64,000 nt of DNA. Origin: Halomicrobium zhouii. Lineage in GTDB: Archaea > Halobacteriota > Halobacteria > Halobacteriales > Haloarculaceae. The stretch lies in the NCBI RefSeq assembly GCF_900114435.1, contig NZ_FOZK01000002.1:930001-994000 (forward strand). Direction: 5' to 3'. The notes under the pieces were generated by a model. The model was not told the DNA's origin and searched no databases. It worked only from the letters and a program-made list of their open reading frames with translations. Numbering within the stretch: position 1 is the stretch's first letter; every line of letters begins with the position of its first letter. The position numbers and the translations under genes were made by a program. This document shows positions 16,865 through 26,755 of the stretch, piece by piece.

Positions 16865-17287
16865 ATGCGAACCGTCCGGGACGCCGACGGCGACCGCTAT
16901 TTACTCCTGAAGGAGTCCTCGGAGTCGAGCCGCGTCCGCGACCCCGAGACCGGCGAGGAGCGCCACGTCCCGAACGACGAACTCGAACCGGTCGACGGGG
17001 AGTCGCCGCTGGAGACGGCTGCGAAGGCCGTTCCCGAGCCCGCCCGCCGCCTCGTCACTGCCGTCCCGGACAAGCGGGCCCTCGGGCTACTCGTCGAAGT
17101 CGACGACCGCGGCCCGCTCGACGTCCACGTCCTCCTCGATTCGTACGACCTCTGCGAGAGCGACCTCCACGGGCTGCTCGCGGAGTTTCGCGCCGCCGGG
17201 CTCGTCGAGGAGACGGACGTCGCGGGCCGCCGCGGTTACCAGATCACCGACGCGGGCCACGACGCGCTCGCGCGACTGCGGGACTAA
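16865..17287 (+). CDS. winged-helix-like protein, possible regulator
   Basis: A 140-residue protein. The first 50 residues resemble a small beta domain (DADGDRYLLLKESSESSRVRD). The second half (about 70-140) looks like a winged helix: LLVEVDDRGPLDVHVLL, a recognition-like helix, and the wing RRGYQITDAGHDAL. It could bind DNA or simply be a haloarchaeal protein of unknown role. It converges on rad50, whose stop lies about 30 nt away. Confidence 0.7.
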   Translation: MRTVRDADGDRYLLLKESSESSRVRDPETGEERHVPNDELEPVDGESPLETAAKAVPEPARRLVTAVPDKRALGLLVEVDDRGPLDVHVLLDSYDLCESDLHGLLAEFRAAGLVEETDVAGRRGYQITDAGHDALARLRD

Positions 17288-17315
17288 TCGACCCGTTTGA
17301 CCGGCGCCCTCGACC

Positions 17316-19991
17316 CTAGTCGGCCAGTTCGGCGACGACGCCGGTCTCCACGTGTTCGACCGAGGACCGGTTGGTCGTCGAGTCTTTCGCCACCCGCACC
17401 AGGTCGTCCGCCGCGCCGACGAGTTCCTCGTCGTGGCTCACGACGACGATCTGTTCGACGCCGACGTCGTCGCGCATGTACTCGATCATGTCGAGTAACT
17501 GCGTGACGTGGCCCGAATCGAGGAACACCGTCGGTTCGTCGAGGATGAGCGGCGGCATCGGAGCCGCGCCCTCGATCCCTTCCGCGAGCAGTCGATAGAT
17601 CGCACAGCGCAGACTAAGGTTGAACAGCGCTCGCTCGCCACCGGAGAGCTGTTCGGGGTCGAGTGCCTCGCCGTCCTTCTGGTAGACGGTCAGCTGATAC
17701 TCGCCGTCCAGTTCGATGCGGGCGTACGAGTCGTTCTGGTAGACCAGGTCGAACGTCTCGTTGACCATCCGTTCGAGCGTCTCGACGTTGCGCTGGCGGA
17801 GCTCTGCCCGCAGGGTGCCGTACATCTCCTGGAGGTCGTCGGCCTCCCCGTACAGCGATTCGAGCCGTTCCAGTGTTTCCGAGAGCTCCTCGCGCCGTTC
17901 CCGGAGTCCCTCGAGTTCCTCGATCTCGTTCTCGACGGCGCCGACCTGGCTCTGTAACTCCGACAGGCGCTCTTCGAGTTCCTCTAGCCTCGCGTCGGCC
18001 TTCTCGACGTACTCGGTCGCGCGGTCGCGTTCGTTCCGGGCCTGCTCGACCTTCTCGTCGTCGAACTGCCCGGCCAGATCCTGTTTCCGTTCGCGCTTGT
18101 CGGCCAGCCGCTCCCGGCGTTCGTCGTTGACCTCGCCCTTCTGGTCGTGCTGTTCGCGCAGACGTTCGATCGCCTCCTCCAGGGTCTCGACCTCGTCGAG
18201 CAGGGTCGAAACCCGTTCCAGCCGGTCGATACGCTCCCGTATCTCCTGGCGTTCCTGGTTGCACTCGGCGACGACGTTGCGGCACTCTTCGGCCGATTCC
18301 TCGGCCTCGGAGGCGGCCGCACGCTTCTCCTCGGCCGTCGACGCCAGTTCCTCGGCCTCTTCGCGGAGCCGTTCGATGGCCTCCTCGTCGTCACCCAGCC
18401 CGGATTCCTTCTCCTCGACGAGCGTCTCGACCGTCTCGCGGTTCGTCTCCAGCTGGTCGAGCTTCGTGGCGGTCTCGGCGAGGGCCTCGGTGCGATCGAA
18501 CTTCGCTTCCAGTTCGTCGCGCTCCTCGGCGGCAGATTCGAGTTCCGCTTCCAGTTCTGCGATACGCTCTCTGTCTTCCTCGATGGTCTCGACGTGTGGC
18601 GAGCCGTCGACGTCCTGACCGCACTCGGGGCACTTCCCCTGGTCCCGGAGTCGCTCGGCCTCCTCGAGAGCCTCGCGCTCGCTCTTCAGCGTCGTCTCCA
18701 GCTCCGTGACGGTCTGGCGGGCCTCGTCGAGTTCGCTCGCCACCGCCTCGCGGTGCTCGCTGACCGACGCCCTGTCGGCGGGCGCGTCGTCGAAGTCGCT
18801 CGATAACGTCTCGATCTTCTCGTCCAGGGAGTCGAGTTGCGCCCGTTTCTTCTCGATTTCCTCGCGGGTCTCGGCCAGTTCGGTCTCGGTTTCTGCGGCC
18901 TCCTCACGCTTCGCGTCGGCGCGCGATTCGAGGTCCTTGGCCTGTTCGCGCAGCGACTCGGCCGTGCTGTTGTGTTCCTGGGCCTCGACGCTCTGTTCTT
19001 TGATCCGCTCCTGGAGGTCGTCGTCGGTCGCTTCGAGTTCGTCGACCTTTGCTTCGACAGTCCCGGTGTCGGCTTCCTCGACTTCGCTCTCGGTGACGGC
19101 ATCCTCCAGTTCGTCGCGCTTTTCGGAGAGTGTCTCGCGCCGGTCGCGGATCCGCTCGTTCAGTTCGTCGCGTTCCTGTTCCGTCTCGGCGATAGAGTCC
19201 CGGAGTTCCGCAATCTCATCTTCGAGTTCGTCCAGTTCCGCCCGCTTCTCCTCGTACTCCTCGAGCACCGACTCCGCGTCGTCGCGAGTCTGGACCGCCT
19301 GTTCGCGCTGGTCCTCGATGCGCTCTCGCTCCGCGGTGACCTCGTTGACCTGGCCGCCAAGTTCGTTCAGCCGCTCGTGGAGGTCCTTGTCCTCCTTGGC
19401 CTCGATCTGTTGATCGAGATTTTCGAGGACGTCTCGCTTTCCGTCTCGGACTCGTTTCACGCCGACGCGGGCGTCGCTGGCGCGCTCGCGGTACTCCTCG
19501 AGCTTCCCGAGCTGGAGGAGGTCGTCGAGCATATCCTGGCGCTCGCCGGGCGAGGCGTTGATCAACTTGTTGACCTCGCCCTGGCGGACGTAGGCGCAGT
19601 TGACGAACGCCTCGTGGTCCATCCGGAGCAGGTCCGTGACCCGCTGGCGGACGGCGCGCGCGCCCTCGTAGGTCCCCTCCGGCGTCTCGAGGACGGCCTT
19701 CGCCGTGACGGCGCGCTCGTCCCGGACGCGGATCCGGCGTTCGACGTGGTAGTCCCCGCCAGCGTGGGTGAACCACAGTTCGACCTCCGCGTCTTCGGCA
19801 CCGATCGAGACGACGGCTTCGAGCGTCTCGTCCAGCGCTTTCGACCCGTAGAGTGCAAAGAAACAGGCCTCCAGTAACGACGACTTGCCGCTCCCGTTGA
19901 GCCCGTGGATGACCGTGACGCCGCGGTCGAGGCGGAGGTCGGCGTCGGCGTAGCACTTGAAGTTCTCGACCCGGACGCGCGTGAAGCGCAT
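17316..19991 (-). CDS. rad50: DNA double-strand-break repair ATPase Rad50
   Basis: An 891-residue SMC-like ATPase. Walker [10 protein letters not shown] is near residue 30. Two very long coiled coils flank the zinc hook CPECG near residue 454. The C-terminal lobe has the signature [14 protein letters not shown], Walker B LILDEPT and the VVSHDEEL switch. With Mre11 it tethers and processes broken DNA ends. It starts 43 nt downstream of mre11 on the same strand, so the pair is an operon. Confidence 0.97.
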   Translation of the reverse strand: MRFTRVRVENFKCYADADLRLDRGVTVIHGLNGSGKSSLLEACFFALYGSKALDETLEAVVSIGAEDAEVELWFTHAGGDYHVERRIRVRDERAVTAKAVLETPEGTYEGARAVRQRVTDLLRMDHEAFVNCAYVRQGEVNKLINASPGERQDMLDDLLQLGKLEEYRERASDARVGVKRVRDGKRDVLENLDQQIEAKEDKDLHERLNELGGQVNEVTAERERIEDQREQAVQTRDDAESVLEEYEEKRAELDELEDEIAELRDSIAETEQERDELNERIRDRRETLSEKRDELEDAVTESEVEEADTGTVEAKVDELEATDDDLQERIKEQSVEAQEHNSTAESLREQAKDLESRADAKREEAAETETELAETREEIEKKRAQLDSLDEKIETLSSDFDDAPADRASVSEHREAVASELDEARQTVTELETTLKSEREALEEAERLRDQGKCPECGQDVDGSPHVETIEEDRERIAELEAELESAAEERDELEAKFDRTEALAETATKLDQLETNRETVETLVEEKESGLGDDEEAIERLREEAEELASTAEEKRAAASEAEESAEECRNVVAECNQERQEIRERIDRLERVSTLLDEVETLEEAIERLREQHDQKGEVNDERRERLADKRERKQDLAGQFDDEKVEQARNERDRATEYVEKADARLEELEERLSELQSQVGAVENEIEELEGLRERREELSETLERLESLYGEADDLQEMYGTLRAELRQRNVETLERMVNETFDLVYQNDSYARIELDGEYQLTVYQKDGEALDPEQLSGGERALFNLSLRCAIYRLLAEGIEGAAPMPPLILDEPTVFLDSGHVTQLLDMIEYMRDDVGVEQIVVVSHDEELVGAADDLVRVAKDSTTNRSSVEHVETGVVAELAD

Positions 19992-20034
19992 CAGGCCTCA
20001 CCTCCCGTCGGACGGCGGGTCACGGGATTCCGGA

Positions 20035-21414
20035 TCACAGGTACTCCTCCATCGACGACTGGCCGTCACTGGCGTCTGGTTCCGGTCGCGACTCGTTCGG
20101 GGAGGCAGAATCGTCGGTCGCAGAGTCTTCCGGCGAACTACCGTCGGTTTCGGTGCCGCCATCTGCCTCCGCGGCCGTCGTGACCTTCTCCGCTGCCGTC
20201 GAGGCGCCCGTCTCAGAATCTGTTTCCGGAGCGTCTCCACCCTCGACGACGGCCCCTGCTTCCTCGCCGCCGGGTTCGACTTCCTCACCGGCAGGCTCTG
20301 GCGCCGCGTCGAACACCGACAGGTCCTCGTCGGCGACGAGTTCCCGGACGTGTGATTCGACCTCGTCGGCGACGTTCGAGCCGGCGACTTTCGAGGCCCG
20401 GATGGTCTCGTCGATGTCCCGGGCGGCCTCGCTGAGGCCCAGTTCGCGCACGCGCTCGCGGACTGCGTCGTCCGGGTCGGCGAAGTTCACCTCGACCTCG
20501 CGGTCGTCGGCCAGTTCCCGGTGGTCGGTGACGCGGGCGACGAGGGCTCCTTCATCCAGGGCGAACTCTTCGACGCTGGCGGGCGTGACTGGTTCCCCGT
20601 CGCCGTCGACGTGGACGATGACGACGGCGTCGGTCAGGTCGTACTGGCCGACGGCCTCGCGGACGCGAGAGACGCCCTCGTCTTCGGCGAGTTCGACCTC
20701 GCAGAAGACGAACTCGCGCGTGTCCAGCCCCCGGCGGCTGATCTGGACGTCGTCGTCGAAGGTGACGATGTTGTACCCCCGGTCCTCCCGTTCGTCCGCG
20801 CTCGCGCGCTCGGTCGACCCGCAGTAGGTGAGCCAGGTGTCCGCGACCTGGGCCGTGTCGGGGACGTGGTCGTCCCCGAGCAACATCGCGTCGAAGTCGA
20901 CGCCGGCCCCGTCCAGGATCTCGGTGGCGTCCCAGTTCCCGTGCTCGAACGGCTGGAACAGGCCGTGGGTCACGAGCGCCGCGAAGTCGGCGTCGTGGTC
21001 CTCGAACGAGTACGCGAGATCGTCACGTTTCGACCGCGGGACGAAGTCTAGCCCGTAGAAGGCGGTGTCGCCAATTATCTCGGGGTCGTCGCCAAGTCGC
21101 GTGGCGAGGCCGAGCGACTCGAAGAGGTCGAGCCACTGGGCGTCGCGCTTGGCCTCGTGGTTGCCCACCACGGCGAGAAACGGGATGTCCGCGTCGTCGA
21201 GGTTCCGCAGCACGTCGAGCGTCCCCATGATGTCCGACAGCGTCGGGCGCCGGTCGTGGAAGAGGTCCCCGGCGTGGACCACCGCGTCGACGTCGTCGGC
21301 GACGGCGTCCTCGACGACCTGCCGGAACGCCGCGAGAAAGTCCCGCCGGCGTTCGGGGACGTGGTACTGCTGGTACCCGAGGTGGGTGTCGCCGGTGTGT
21401 ATCACCCTCGTCAT
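20035..21414 (-). CDS. mre11: DNA double-strand-break repair nuclease Mre11
   Basis: A 459-residue protein. The phosphoesterase motifs are in order: HTGDTHLG (7-14), HAGDLFHD, VVGNHE and VTHGLF. The motif that is GHxH in many Mre11 proteins reads GDDH here, so one expected metal ligand is Asp. The nuclease core ends near residue 290. The last about 110 residues are acidic and Ser/Thr-rich, possibly disordered. The very end, SSMEEYL, may be the Rad50-binding or another contact site. The 5' end overlaps the gene upstream by 4 nt and rad50 follows, giving a three-gene operon. Confidence 0.95.
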   Translation of the reverse strand: MTRVIHTGDTHLGYQQYHVPERRRDFLAAFRQVVEDAVADDVDAVVHAGDLFHDRRPTLSDIMGTLDVLRNLDDADIPFLAVVGNHEAKRDAQWLDLFESLGLATRLGDDPEIIGDTAFYGLDFVPRSKRDDLAYSFEDHDADFAALVTHGLFQPFEHGNWDATEILDGAGVDFDAMLLGDDHVPDTAQVADTWLTYCGSTERASADEREDRGYNIVTFDDDVQISRRGLDTREFVFCEVELAEDEGVSRVREAVGQYDLTDAVVIVHVDGDGEPVTPASVEEFALDEGALVARVTDHRELADDREVEVNFADPDDAVRERVRELGLSEAARDIDETIRASKVAGSNVADEVESHVRELVADEDLSVFDAAPEPAGEEVEPGGEEAGAVVEGGDAPETDSETGASTAAEKVTTAAEADGGTETDGSSPEDSATDDSASPNESRPEPDASDGQSSMEEYL

Positions 21415-21827
21415 TCGCTCGGGCCTATGTCACCACTTCCTAAAGAGGTTCCGTGACCGGGGTGGAAGTGGTCGGCGTCGCCCCTCTCGTGCTCGTCGCT
21501 GCTATCTCCGCTCGCTTCGCTCGTGTCGGTGCCCTCGGCGGCGTCCCTGAACTCACGAAACGCGGCCAGCGCACGCCGGCCGTCCTCGGCACACGCGCTC
21601 ACGGACTGCTCCGCTTGCTCGACGGCGCGTTCGAGTTCGGAGAGGCCACCGTCCTCGACGAACGCCGCCGCCGCGTCCAGGTCTTCGACGGCGGCGCTCG
21701 CGCGTTCGATCGTTTTGCGGTACGTTCCCGGCTGCTCGTCCGGGCCCGAGACATCGACCGTCTCGGACTCAGAATCGGCCGAGTGCGCCAGGTTCGCGAG
21801 TGCTCGTCGGACGGCGTCGTCGGACAT
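21411..21827 (-). CDS. haloarchaeal protein of unknown function upstream of mre11
   Basis: A 138-residue acidic protein with a predicted helical bundle (about residues 30-100), including RKTIERASAAVEDLDAAAAFVEDGG, and a His-rich tail (HFHPGHG). It overlaps mre11 by 4 nt (ATGA), so it is the first gene of the mre11-rad50 operon. A repair-related or accessory role is suggested only by that position. Confidence 0.75.
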   Translation of the reverse strand: MSDDAVRRALANLAHSADSESETVDVSGPDEQPGTYRKTIERASAAVEDLDAAAAFVEDGGLSELERAVEQAEQSVSACAEDGRRALAAFREFRDAAEGTDTSEASGDSSDEHERGDADHFHPGHGTSLGSGDIGPSE

Positions 21828-21902
21828 GAAGCGAGTTGGTGCGTGATCGCTGAAAAAGGTTCGTCGAAGCGAGCAGGGTAGTTGACTCCCGCGGCGGCCC
21901 GT

Positions 21903-22172
21903 TCACTCGATCGTGAGGGTGTAGATGCGCTTGCGTGCGTCTGCGAAAGAGAACCGCGAATCGACGACCCCGACGTCTTCGAGACGGTTCAGCGCGTAGC
22001 GGACGGTCCGCGGCGGGAGGAGCGTCTCGTCGGCGAGCTGGCTCTGGGTGAGCGTCCCGTCGTACTCCAGTACTTTCGCGACGAGTTTCGCGCTGGGGGG
22101 TAACTCTTGAACGGCGCTCCAGTCGGCCTCGGCTGGCTCCGCGTCGGCAGTGGTCGCCTCGGGTGCACTCAT
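21903..22172 (-). CDS. winged-helix transcriptional regulator, MarR-like
   Basis: An 89-residue protein. After 20 flexible residues comes a compact winged helix: LPPSAKLVAKVLEYDGTL, recognition helix PPRTVRYALNRLEDVGV, then the wing RFSFADARKRIYTLTIE. It is short for MarR and closer to single-domain haloarchaeal HTH proteins. It is divergent from pan with about 190 nt between them, so it could regulate either direction. A TATA-like TTAATAATA lies just upstream. Confidence 0.8.
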   Translation of the reverse strand: MSAPEATTADAEPAEADWSAVQELPPSAKLVAKVLEYDGTLTQSQLADETLLPPRTVRYALNRLEDVGVVDSRFSFADARKRIYTLTIE

Positions 22173-22360
22173 GGTACTCTCTCGTAATGGATACAGCTTA
22201 ATAATATTTCCCGTTCGAGTTTATGACTGGCGGGAATGATTGGGCAATATTCTCCCGGGCTGGCTCGTTCCTCGTCGGCCTTTCGAACCGGCGATAGCGC
22301 AACTGTCGGCCGATGACCCGACCCGAAACCTCATAATGGCTGACCCGCTAGCGAGGGGTA

Positions 22361-23575
22361 ATGACTGACACCGTCGACGACGTGGATATGCCGTACGAGG
22401 ACGACACGTCGCAACAAGAGAAAATCGAGTCGCTCCAGGAACGGCTCGAGGTGCTGGAGGGGCAAAACGAGGAGATGCGCGACAAGCTCCTCGACGCGAA
22501 CGCGGAGAACAACAAGTACCAGCAGAAGCTCGAACGACTCACTCACGAGAACAAGAAGCTCAAGCAGTCGCCGCTGTTCGTCGCCACCGTCCAGGAGATG
22601 ACCGACGACGGCGTCGTCATCAAGCAACACGGCAACAACCAGGAGGCCCTGACCGAGGTCACCGACGAGCTCCGCTCGGAGCTCGAACCGGACAGCCGCG
22701 TCGCCGTCAACAACTCCCTCTCTATCGTGAAGTCTCTCGACGACGAGACGGACGTGCGCGCCCGGGTCATGCAGGTCGACCAGAGTCCCGAGGTCACCTA
22801 CGCCGACATCGGTGGCATCGAGGAGCAGATGGACGAGGTCCGCGAGACCGTCGAGATGCCGCTGGAACACCCCGAGATGTTCGAGGACGTCGGCATCGAC
22901 CCGCCGTCGGGTGTCCTCCTCCACGGCCCGCCGGGCACCGGCAAGACGATGCTCGCGAAGGCCGTCGCCAACGAGACTGACGCGACGTTCATCAAGATGG
23001 CCGGCTCCGAACTCGTCCACAAGTTCATCGGCGAGGGCTCGAAACTCGTCCGCGACCTGTTCGAACTCGCCCGCCAGCACGAACCCGCCGTCATCTTCAT
23101 CGACGAGATCGACGCCATCGCCGCCAAGCGAACCGACTCCAAGACCTCCGGCGACGCCGAGGTCCAGCGGACGATGATGCAGCTGCTCTCGGAGATGGAC
23201 GGCTTCGACGAGCGCGGTGAAATCAGGATCATCGCCGCCACCAACCGCTTCGACATGCTCGACCGGGCCATCCTCCGGCCCGGCCGCTTCGACCGCCTCA
23301 TCGAGGTGCCCAAGCCCGACTACGAGGGCCGCGTCCAGATCTTCAAGATCCACACGCGCAACATGAACCTCTCCGACGACGTCGACTTCGAGGTGCTCGC
23401 CGACGAGGCCGGCGAAGTCTCCGGCGCCGACGTCAAGGCCATCACCACCGAGGCCGGGATGTTCGCCATCCGCGACGACCGCACCGAGGTCCAGATGGAC
23501 GACTTCCGGAACGCCTGGGAGAAGATCGAGGCCGAAGAAGAGGAAGACGAGGACGTCTCGAAGACTTTCGCCTGA
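22361..23575 (+). CDS. pan: proteasome-activating nucleotidase (PAN)
   Basis: A 404-residue AAA ATPase that unfolds substrates for the 20S proteasome. An N-terminal coiled coil (about 18-75) is followed by an OB domain. Walker A GPPGTGKT is near residue 190, Walker B FIDEID near 245, and the arginine-finger region ILRPGRFDR near 305. The C-terminus ends KTFA, with Phe at the penultimate position where the proteasome-docking HbYX motif has Tyr. A TATA-like box about 25 nt upstream supports a leaderless start at ATG 22361. Confidence 0.96.
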   Translation: MTDTVDDVDMPYEDDTSQQEKIESLQERLEVLEGQNEEMRDKLLDANAENNKYQQKLERLTHENKKLKQSPLFVATVQEMTDDGVVIKQHGNNQEALTEVTDELRSELEPDSRVAVNNSLSIVKSLDDETDVRARVMQVDQSPEVTYADIGGIEEQMDEVRETVEMPLEHPEMFEDVGIDPPSGVLLHGPPGTGKTMLAKAVANETDATFIKMAGSELVHKFIGEGSKLVRDLFELARQHEPAVIFIDEIDAIAAKRTDSKTSGDAEVQRTMMQLLSEMDGFDERGEIRIIAATNRFDMLDRAILRPGRFDRLIEVPKPDYEGRVQIFKIHTRNMNLSDDVDFEVLADEAGEVSGADVKAITTEAGMFAIRDDRTEVQMDDFRNAWEKIEAEEEEDEDVSKTFA

Positions 23576-23590
23576 GCCTTTTTCTTCGTC
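23576..23590 (+). terminator. T-rich terminator after pan
   Basis: The pan TGA is followed within 3 nt by CCTTTTTCTTC. Archaeal termination typically relies on T-tracts like this rather than on a hairpin. The hairpins downstream are therefore probably not the primary terminator. Confidence 0.5.
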
Positions 23591-23600
23591 GGGTTTCCTC

Positions 23601-23716
23601 GCGCGCTCGAAGAGCGCGCTGCGGGAACCACTCCTCGAAAAACGTTCGCGAAAAAGTCCTTCTGGCTCGCTCCGCTCGCCAGAAGTGAAACTGCGCCTCA
23701 CTCCGTTCGGCGCAGT
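23601..23716. repeat. three tandem perfect hairpins after pan
   Basis: The first has 8-bp stems GCGCGCTC and GAGCGCGC around a GAA loop (23601-23619), enclosed by GGTTTCC/GGGAACC. The second pairs CTTCTGGC with GCCAGAAG around loop TCGCTCCGCTC (23659-23685). The third pairs ACTGCGCC with GGCGCAGT around loop TCACTCCGTTC (23690-23716). A T-rich CCTTTTTCTTC just after the pan stop codon (about 23578-23588) is a likely terminator. Confidence 0.85.
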
Positions 23717-23783
23717 ATGCTTACAGCGACCGCATGCTCTCACTGGGACTCACAACTAAGAGGCCTCGCTCGCAATTCCAGAT

Positions 23784-23912
23784 ATGCCCACCCTCGCCGA
23801 CCAGTTCGACCATCCGACGTGGCTGACGGCCGCCGCGACGGCCGCCGGCTACGGACTGATCTTGCTCGTCCTGTTCGTCCTGCTGTTTCTCGTTCCCTAC
23901 GCGCTGATCTGA
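23784..23912 (+). CDS. 42-residue single-helix membrane protein
   Basis: A tiny gene, ATG at 23784 and TGA at 23910. The N-terminal 13 residues are polar (MPTLADQFDHPTW). The rest is a Leu/Ala/Val/Phe-rich helix ending LVPYALI, consistent with one transmembrane segment. Codon use (third-position C/G) matches neighbours. It sits between pan and the SIMPL gene with its stop 19 nt from the convergent gene. Function unknown. Confidence 0.6.
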   Translation: MPTLADQFDHPTWLTAAATAAGYGLILLVLFVLLFLVPYALI

Positions 23913-23930
23913 AACGGGAGCCGCTCGTCC

Positions 23931-24686
23931 CTAGCTGGTCGCGTTGTAGGTCACCTGCACGGTCGCCTGAACGGTGACCGGGCCGCCGTCTATCTGGGTG
24001 CCCGAGGATTCGAGCGCGGCGACGTCCTGCGTGGCGTATGGCTGCGGACCCTCGGAACTCGTCGAAATCGAACTGACGCCGGTTATTCGGACGTCTTCGG
24101 TCGCGGCGAGCGTCTCTGCCTGTGTTCGTGCGCTTCCCATCGCTTCTTCGAGCGCCTGGTTCCGGAGGTCGGCCTGGGACTCCTCGGAGAGCGTGAACTC
24201 GACGTTGCGGACGCCCGTGGCCCCGCTGGCGACGGCGACGTCGACGAGTTCGCCGACGCGGCTGGTGTTCGTCACGTCGACGGCGATCCCCTGCTGGGCG
24301 ACGTACCGCGTCTGGTTGGGCGGCTGCTCGGGTCCACCGCGTTCGGACTCGTCGTAGAGGTTGTAATCGGTCGTCCGGATCTGGTCCTCCGAGATGCCCG
24401 CGTCGAGGAGGGCGCTCCGGAGTCGCGAGGTGTTGGCGGCGAGGCGGTCCGTGGCGGTCTGGGGCTCCTCGGCGGTCGCGGCCGATTCGAGGTGGAGGAC
24501 CGCGACGTCCGGTTCCGCCTGGACGTCGCCGGAAGCCGAGACGGAGATAGTCGTCGCGGATCCGGTCGCGTTGCCCGCCTGGGCGGTCTGTGCCTGGGGT
24601 TCCGGTGCGACCGCGACTGCCGTCATCGTCCCCGCGAGGAGGACGACGAAGACGACGCTGATCGCCGATCGGTGCGCTGATCCCAT
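23931..24686 (-). CDS. exported SIMPL-domain (DUF541) protein
   Basis: About 251 residues. The N-terminal hydrophobic stretch (SAISVVFVVLLAGTMTAVAVA) is a signal peptide or anchor. The SIMPL domain follows from about residue 45 (TTISVSASGDVQAEPD opening) to near the end. SIMPL proteins act outside the membrane, often in stress-related roles, but no molecular function is established. The ATG at 24686 is preferred to a TTG at 24728 because a TATA-like CATAACAAAA lies about 30 nt upstream of it and the signal peptide then starts promptly. Confidence 0.85.
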   Translation of the reverse strand: MGSAHRSAISVVFVVLLAGTMTAVAVAPEPQAQTAQAGNATGSATTISVSASGDVQAEPDVAVLHLESAATAEEPQTATDRLAANTSRLRSALLDAGISEDQIRTTDYNLYDESERGGPEQPPNQTRYVAQQGIAVDVTNTSRVGELVDVAVASGATGVRNVEFTLSEESQADLRNQALEEAMGSARTQAETLAATEDVRITGVSSISTSSEGPQPYATQDVAALESSGTQIDGGPVTVQATVQVTYNATS

Positions 24687-24828
24687 ACCTGTCCGTCCGC
24701 TGGATCGGGTTTTGTTATGCGGCTTCAATTCCGGAGAGCCGGTTCTCGCGTTCGGAAGCCCCTTCGGAGATAGCAGGGGCGTAGCGGTAAGCCGAATCTA
24801 CGCGTCCGATTCCCGTCGCTGGAGCCTC

Positions 24829-25116
24829 CTACATCCCCATGTCGCTGGCGGCATCGGGGACCGGTAGTGCCGTCGGGTCGACGCCGAGAAGTTCGCCGGC
24901 GTGGTCCAGCGCCATGTCGAAGCCGTAGTAGCGTTCGAGTTCGTCGCCGTCGGCGGTCGGTCGCACCTTGAGCATTGCGTATCCATCGCGGTTCTGCGCG
25001 ATGGCGGCGGTGCCCGTCGCGCCGTCGCCCTCGCCCTCGAACGCCAGGATGCGCTCGGTGTCGGTCTCGTAGTAGCGGGCCGTCACGCCGTTCGCACTCG
25101 CCTCCGCGTCGGTCAT
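24829..25116 (-). CDS. small haloarchaeal protein of unknown function
   Basis: A 95-residue acidic protein with an alternating-strand look (VTARYYETDTERILAFEGE, then AAIAQNRDGYAMLKVRP) and a C-terminal helix, ending in DMGM. There are no cysteines, signal or membrane segment. The ATG at 25116 is chosen because the upstream 27 codons of open frame are basic and unlike haloarchaeal protein. Divergent from the HTTM gene. Confidence 0.7.
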   Translation of the reverse strand: MTDAEASANGVTARYYETDTERILAFEGEGDGATGTAAIAQNRDGYAMLKVRPTADGDELERYYGFDMALDHAGELLGVDPTALPVPDAASDMGM

Positions 25117-25231
25117 TGCGAGGGAGTTCGACGCCGGGGGAGTGAAAGCTGTCGGTCCGCGGTCGACGACCCGACGCAGGAGTAGAAGACTTTTCACCCG
25201 ACGTGGGCAGGTACCATCCGAGAAGGTTCCC

Positions 25232-26695
25232 GTGACCGAACGAACGACTGACGGTTCGTCGACGCTCGCCCGGGTTCGCGACGGCCTCGAGCGCCGGTTC
25301 GGCGTCGACCCCAGATCGCTGGCCGCGTTGCGTATCGCGCTCGGGACGCTGCTGTTACTCGACCTCGCCCTGCGAGCGCGCGACCTGGCGACCTTCTACA
25401 GCGACGTCGGCGTGTTCCCGCGGTCGGCCCTGGCCCACCACTATCCGGCCATGGGGTCGCTGTCAGTCCACGCCATCACCGGTGAGGTCTGGGTGCAGGG
25501 CGTCCTGTTCCTGGTGGCCGCGGCGTTCGCGACGGCGCTGCTCGTCGGCTATCGGACCCGCCTCGCCACGCTGGCGTCCCTCGTGTTGCTCGTCTCCCTG
25601 CACGCCCGCAACCCGATGGTCCTCAACGCCGGCGACGTGCTGTTCCGCAGGCTGCTGTTCTGGGGACTCTTCCTCCCCCTCGGTGCCAGGTGGGCGGTCG
25701 ACGTCGACACCGCGGCCACCGGCGACGCTGGCGATGATGGCCGCGACTGGATAGCGACCGTCGCCACCGCGGCGTTGCTGGTGCAGGTGGTGCTGGTGTA
25801 CTTCGCCAACGTCGCGTTCAAACTCCGGACCGACGTCTGGCTCCAGGGGGACGCTATCCGGTACGTGTTCGAACTGGACCGGTTCACGGTCGGTCTGGCG
25901 TCCTCCGTCGCGCAGTACCCGAGGCTGCTCGAACTGGCCGCGCTGGGGTGGTTCGCGCTGCTCTGTATCTCGCCGCTGCTCCTCGTCGTCACCGGCCGGG
26001 CCCGCCTCCTGCTGGTCTCGCTGTTCGCCTCGGGACACCTCGGCATGTTTCTGACGATGGACCTGGGTATTTTCCCGCTCGTCTCCCTCACAGCGTTACT
26101 TCCCTTCCTCCCGCCGTCTGTGTGGGACCGGGTCGAAGCGGCCACCGAACCGGTGCGGATGCGCCTCTGGACTGGCTTCCCTTCGGTCGACCCCCGTCGT
26201 GTGGAACTCCCCGTCGGACAGCGAGCCAGAACAGCGCGCTCGGTGTTTCTGGCTGGATTGCTGGCGTCGATGCTCCTCCTCAACGCTGTCGCCGTCGGAC
26301 TCGTCGACGCCCCGGCGGGGACACCGGAGGCCGTGGAGGACCGATCCTGGAACATGTTCGGGAATCCGCCGGAGTCGGAGAGCTGGTACGTCGCGTACGC
26401 GACGCTCGACTCGGGGCGAAACGTGTCCGGGCACGTCTCGGCGGCACGCTGGGGCGGGCCAACGGACGGTCGCGACAGGTATCCACGAGGACGCTGGCGG
26501 AAGTTCACCTCGAACGTCGACAGGGGCGACGAGGACCAGTTAGTGGCAGCGCTCGGGCGGGACGTCTGTCGTCGCTGGTCCGCCAGCGGTGACCAGCAGG
26601 TTCGCGCCGTCACGCTCGAACGCGTGGACGAGGAGTCCGTGCTGGATGGCCCGGACCGGCGCACGAGTACCGTCGTCTGGCGTGGCGACTGCTGA
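25232..26695 (+). CDS. HTTM-domain multi-pass membrane protein
   Basis: A 487-residue protein starting at GTG 25232. The opening FGVDPRSLAALRIALGTLLLLDLALR and the ARNPMVLNAGDVLFRRLLFWGLFLPLG block match the horizontally transferred transmembrane (HTTM) domain, related to the membrane part of vitamin-K-dependent gamma-carboxylase. About eight to nine hydrophobic helices extend to residue 370. The last about 110 residues are a soluble domain. The earlier in-frame ATG at 25142 would add 30 basic residues and is less likely. Biochemical role unknown. Confidence 0.88.
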   Translation: MTERTTDGSSTLARVRDGLERRFGVDPRSLAALRIALGTLLLLDLALRARDLATFYSDVGVFPRSALAHHYPAMGSLSVHAITGEVWVQGVLFLVAAAFATALLVGYRTRLATLASLVLLVSLHARNPMVLNAGDVLFRRLLFWGLFLPLGARWAVDVDTAATGDAGDDGRDWIATVATAALLVQVVLVYFANVAFKLRTDVWLQGDAIRYVFELDRFTVGLASSVAQYPRLLELAALGWFALLCISPLLLVVTGRARLLLVSLFASGHLGMFLTMDLGIFPLVSLTALLPFLPPSVWDRVEAATEPVRMRLWTGFPSVDPRRVELPVGQRARTARSVFLAGLLASMLLLNAVAVGLVDAPAGTPEAVEDRSWNMFGNPPESESWYVAYATLDSGRNVSGHVSAARWGGPTDGRDRYPRGRWRKFTSNVDRGDEDQLVAALGRDVCRRWSASGDQQVRAVTLERVDEESVLDGPDRRTSTVVWRGDC

Positions 26696-26755
26696 GGTGG
26701 GCACCGGCCGACAGGAAGCGCAAGGAACTACTGGCCCTGCTACCTTCGCTCGTGC

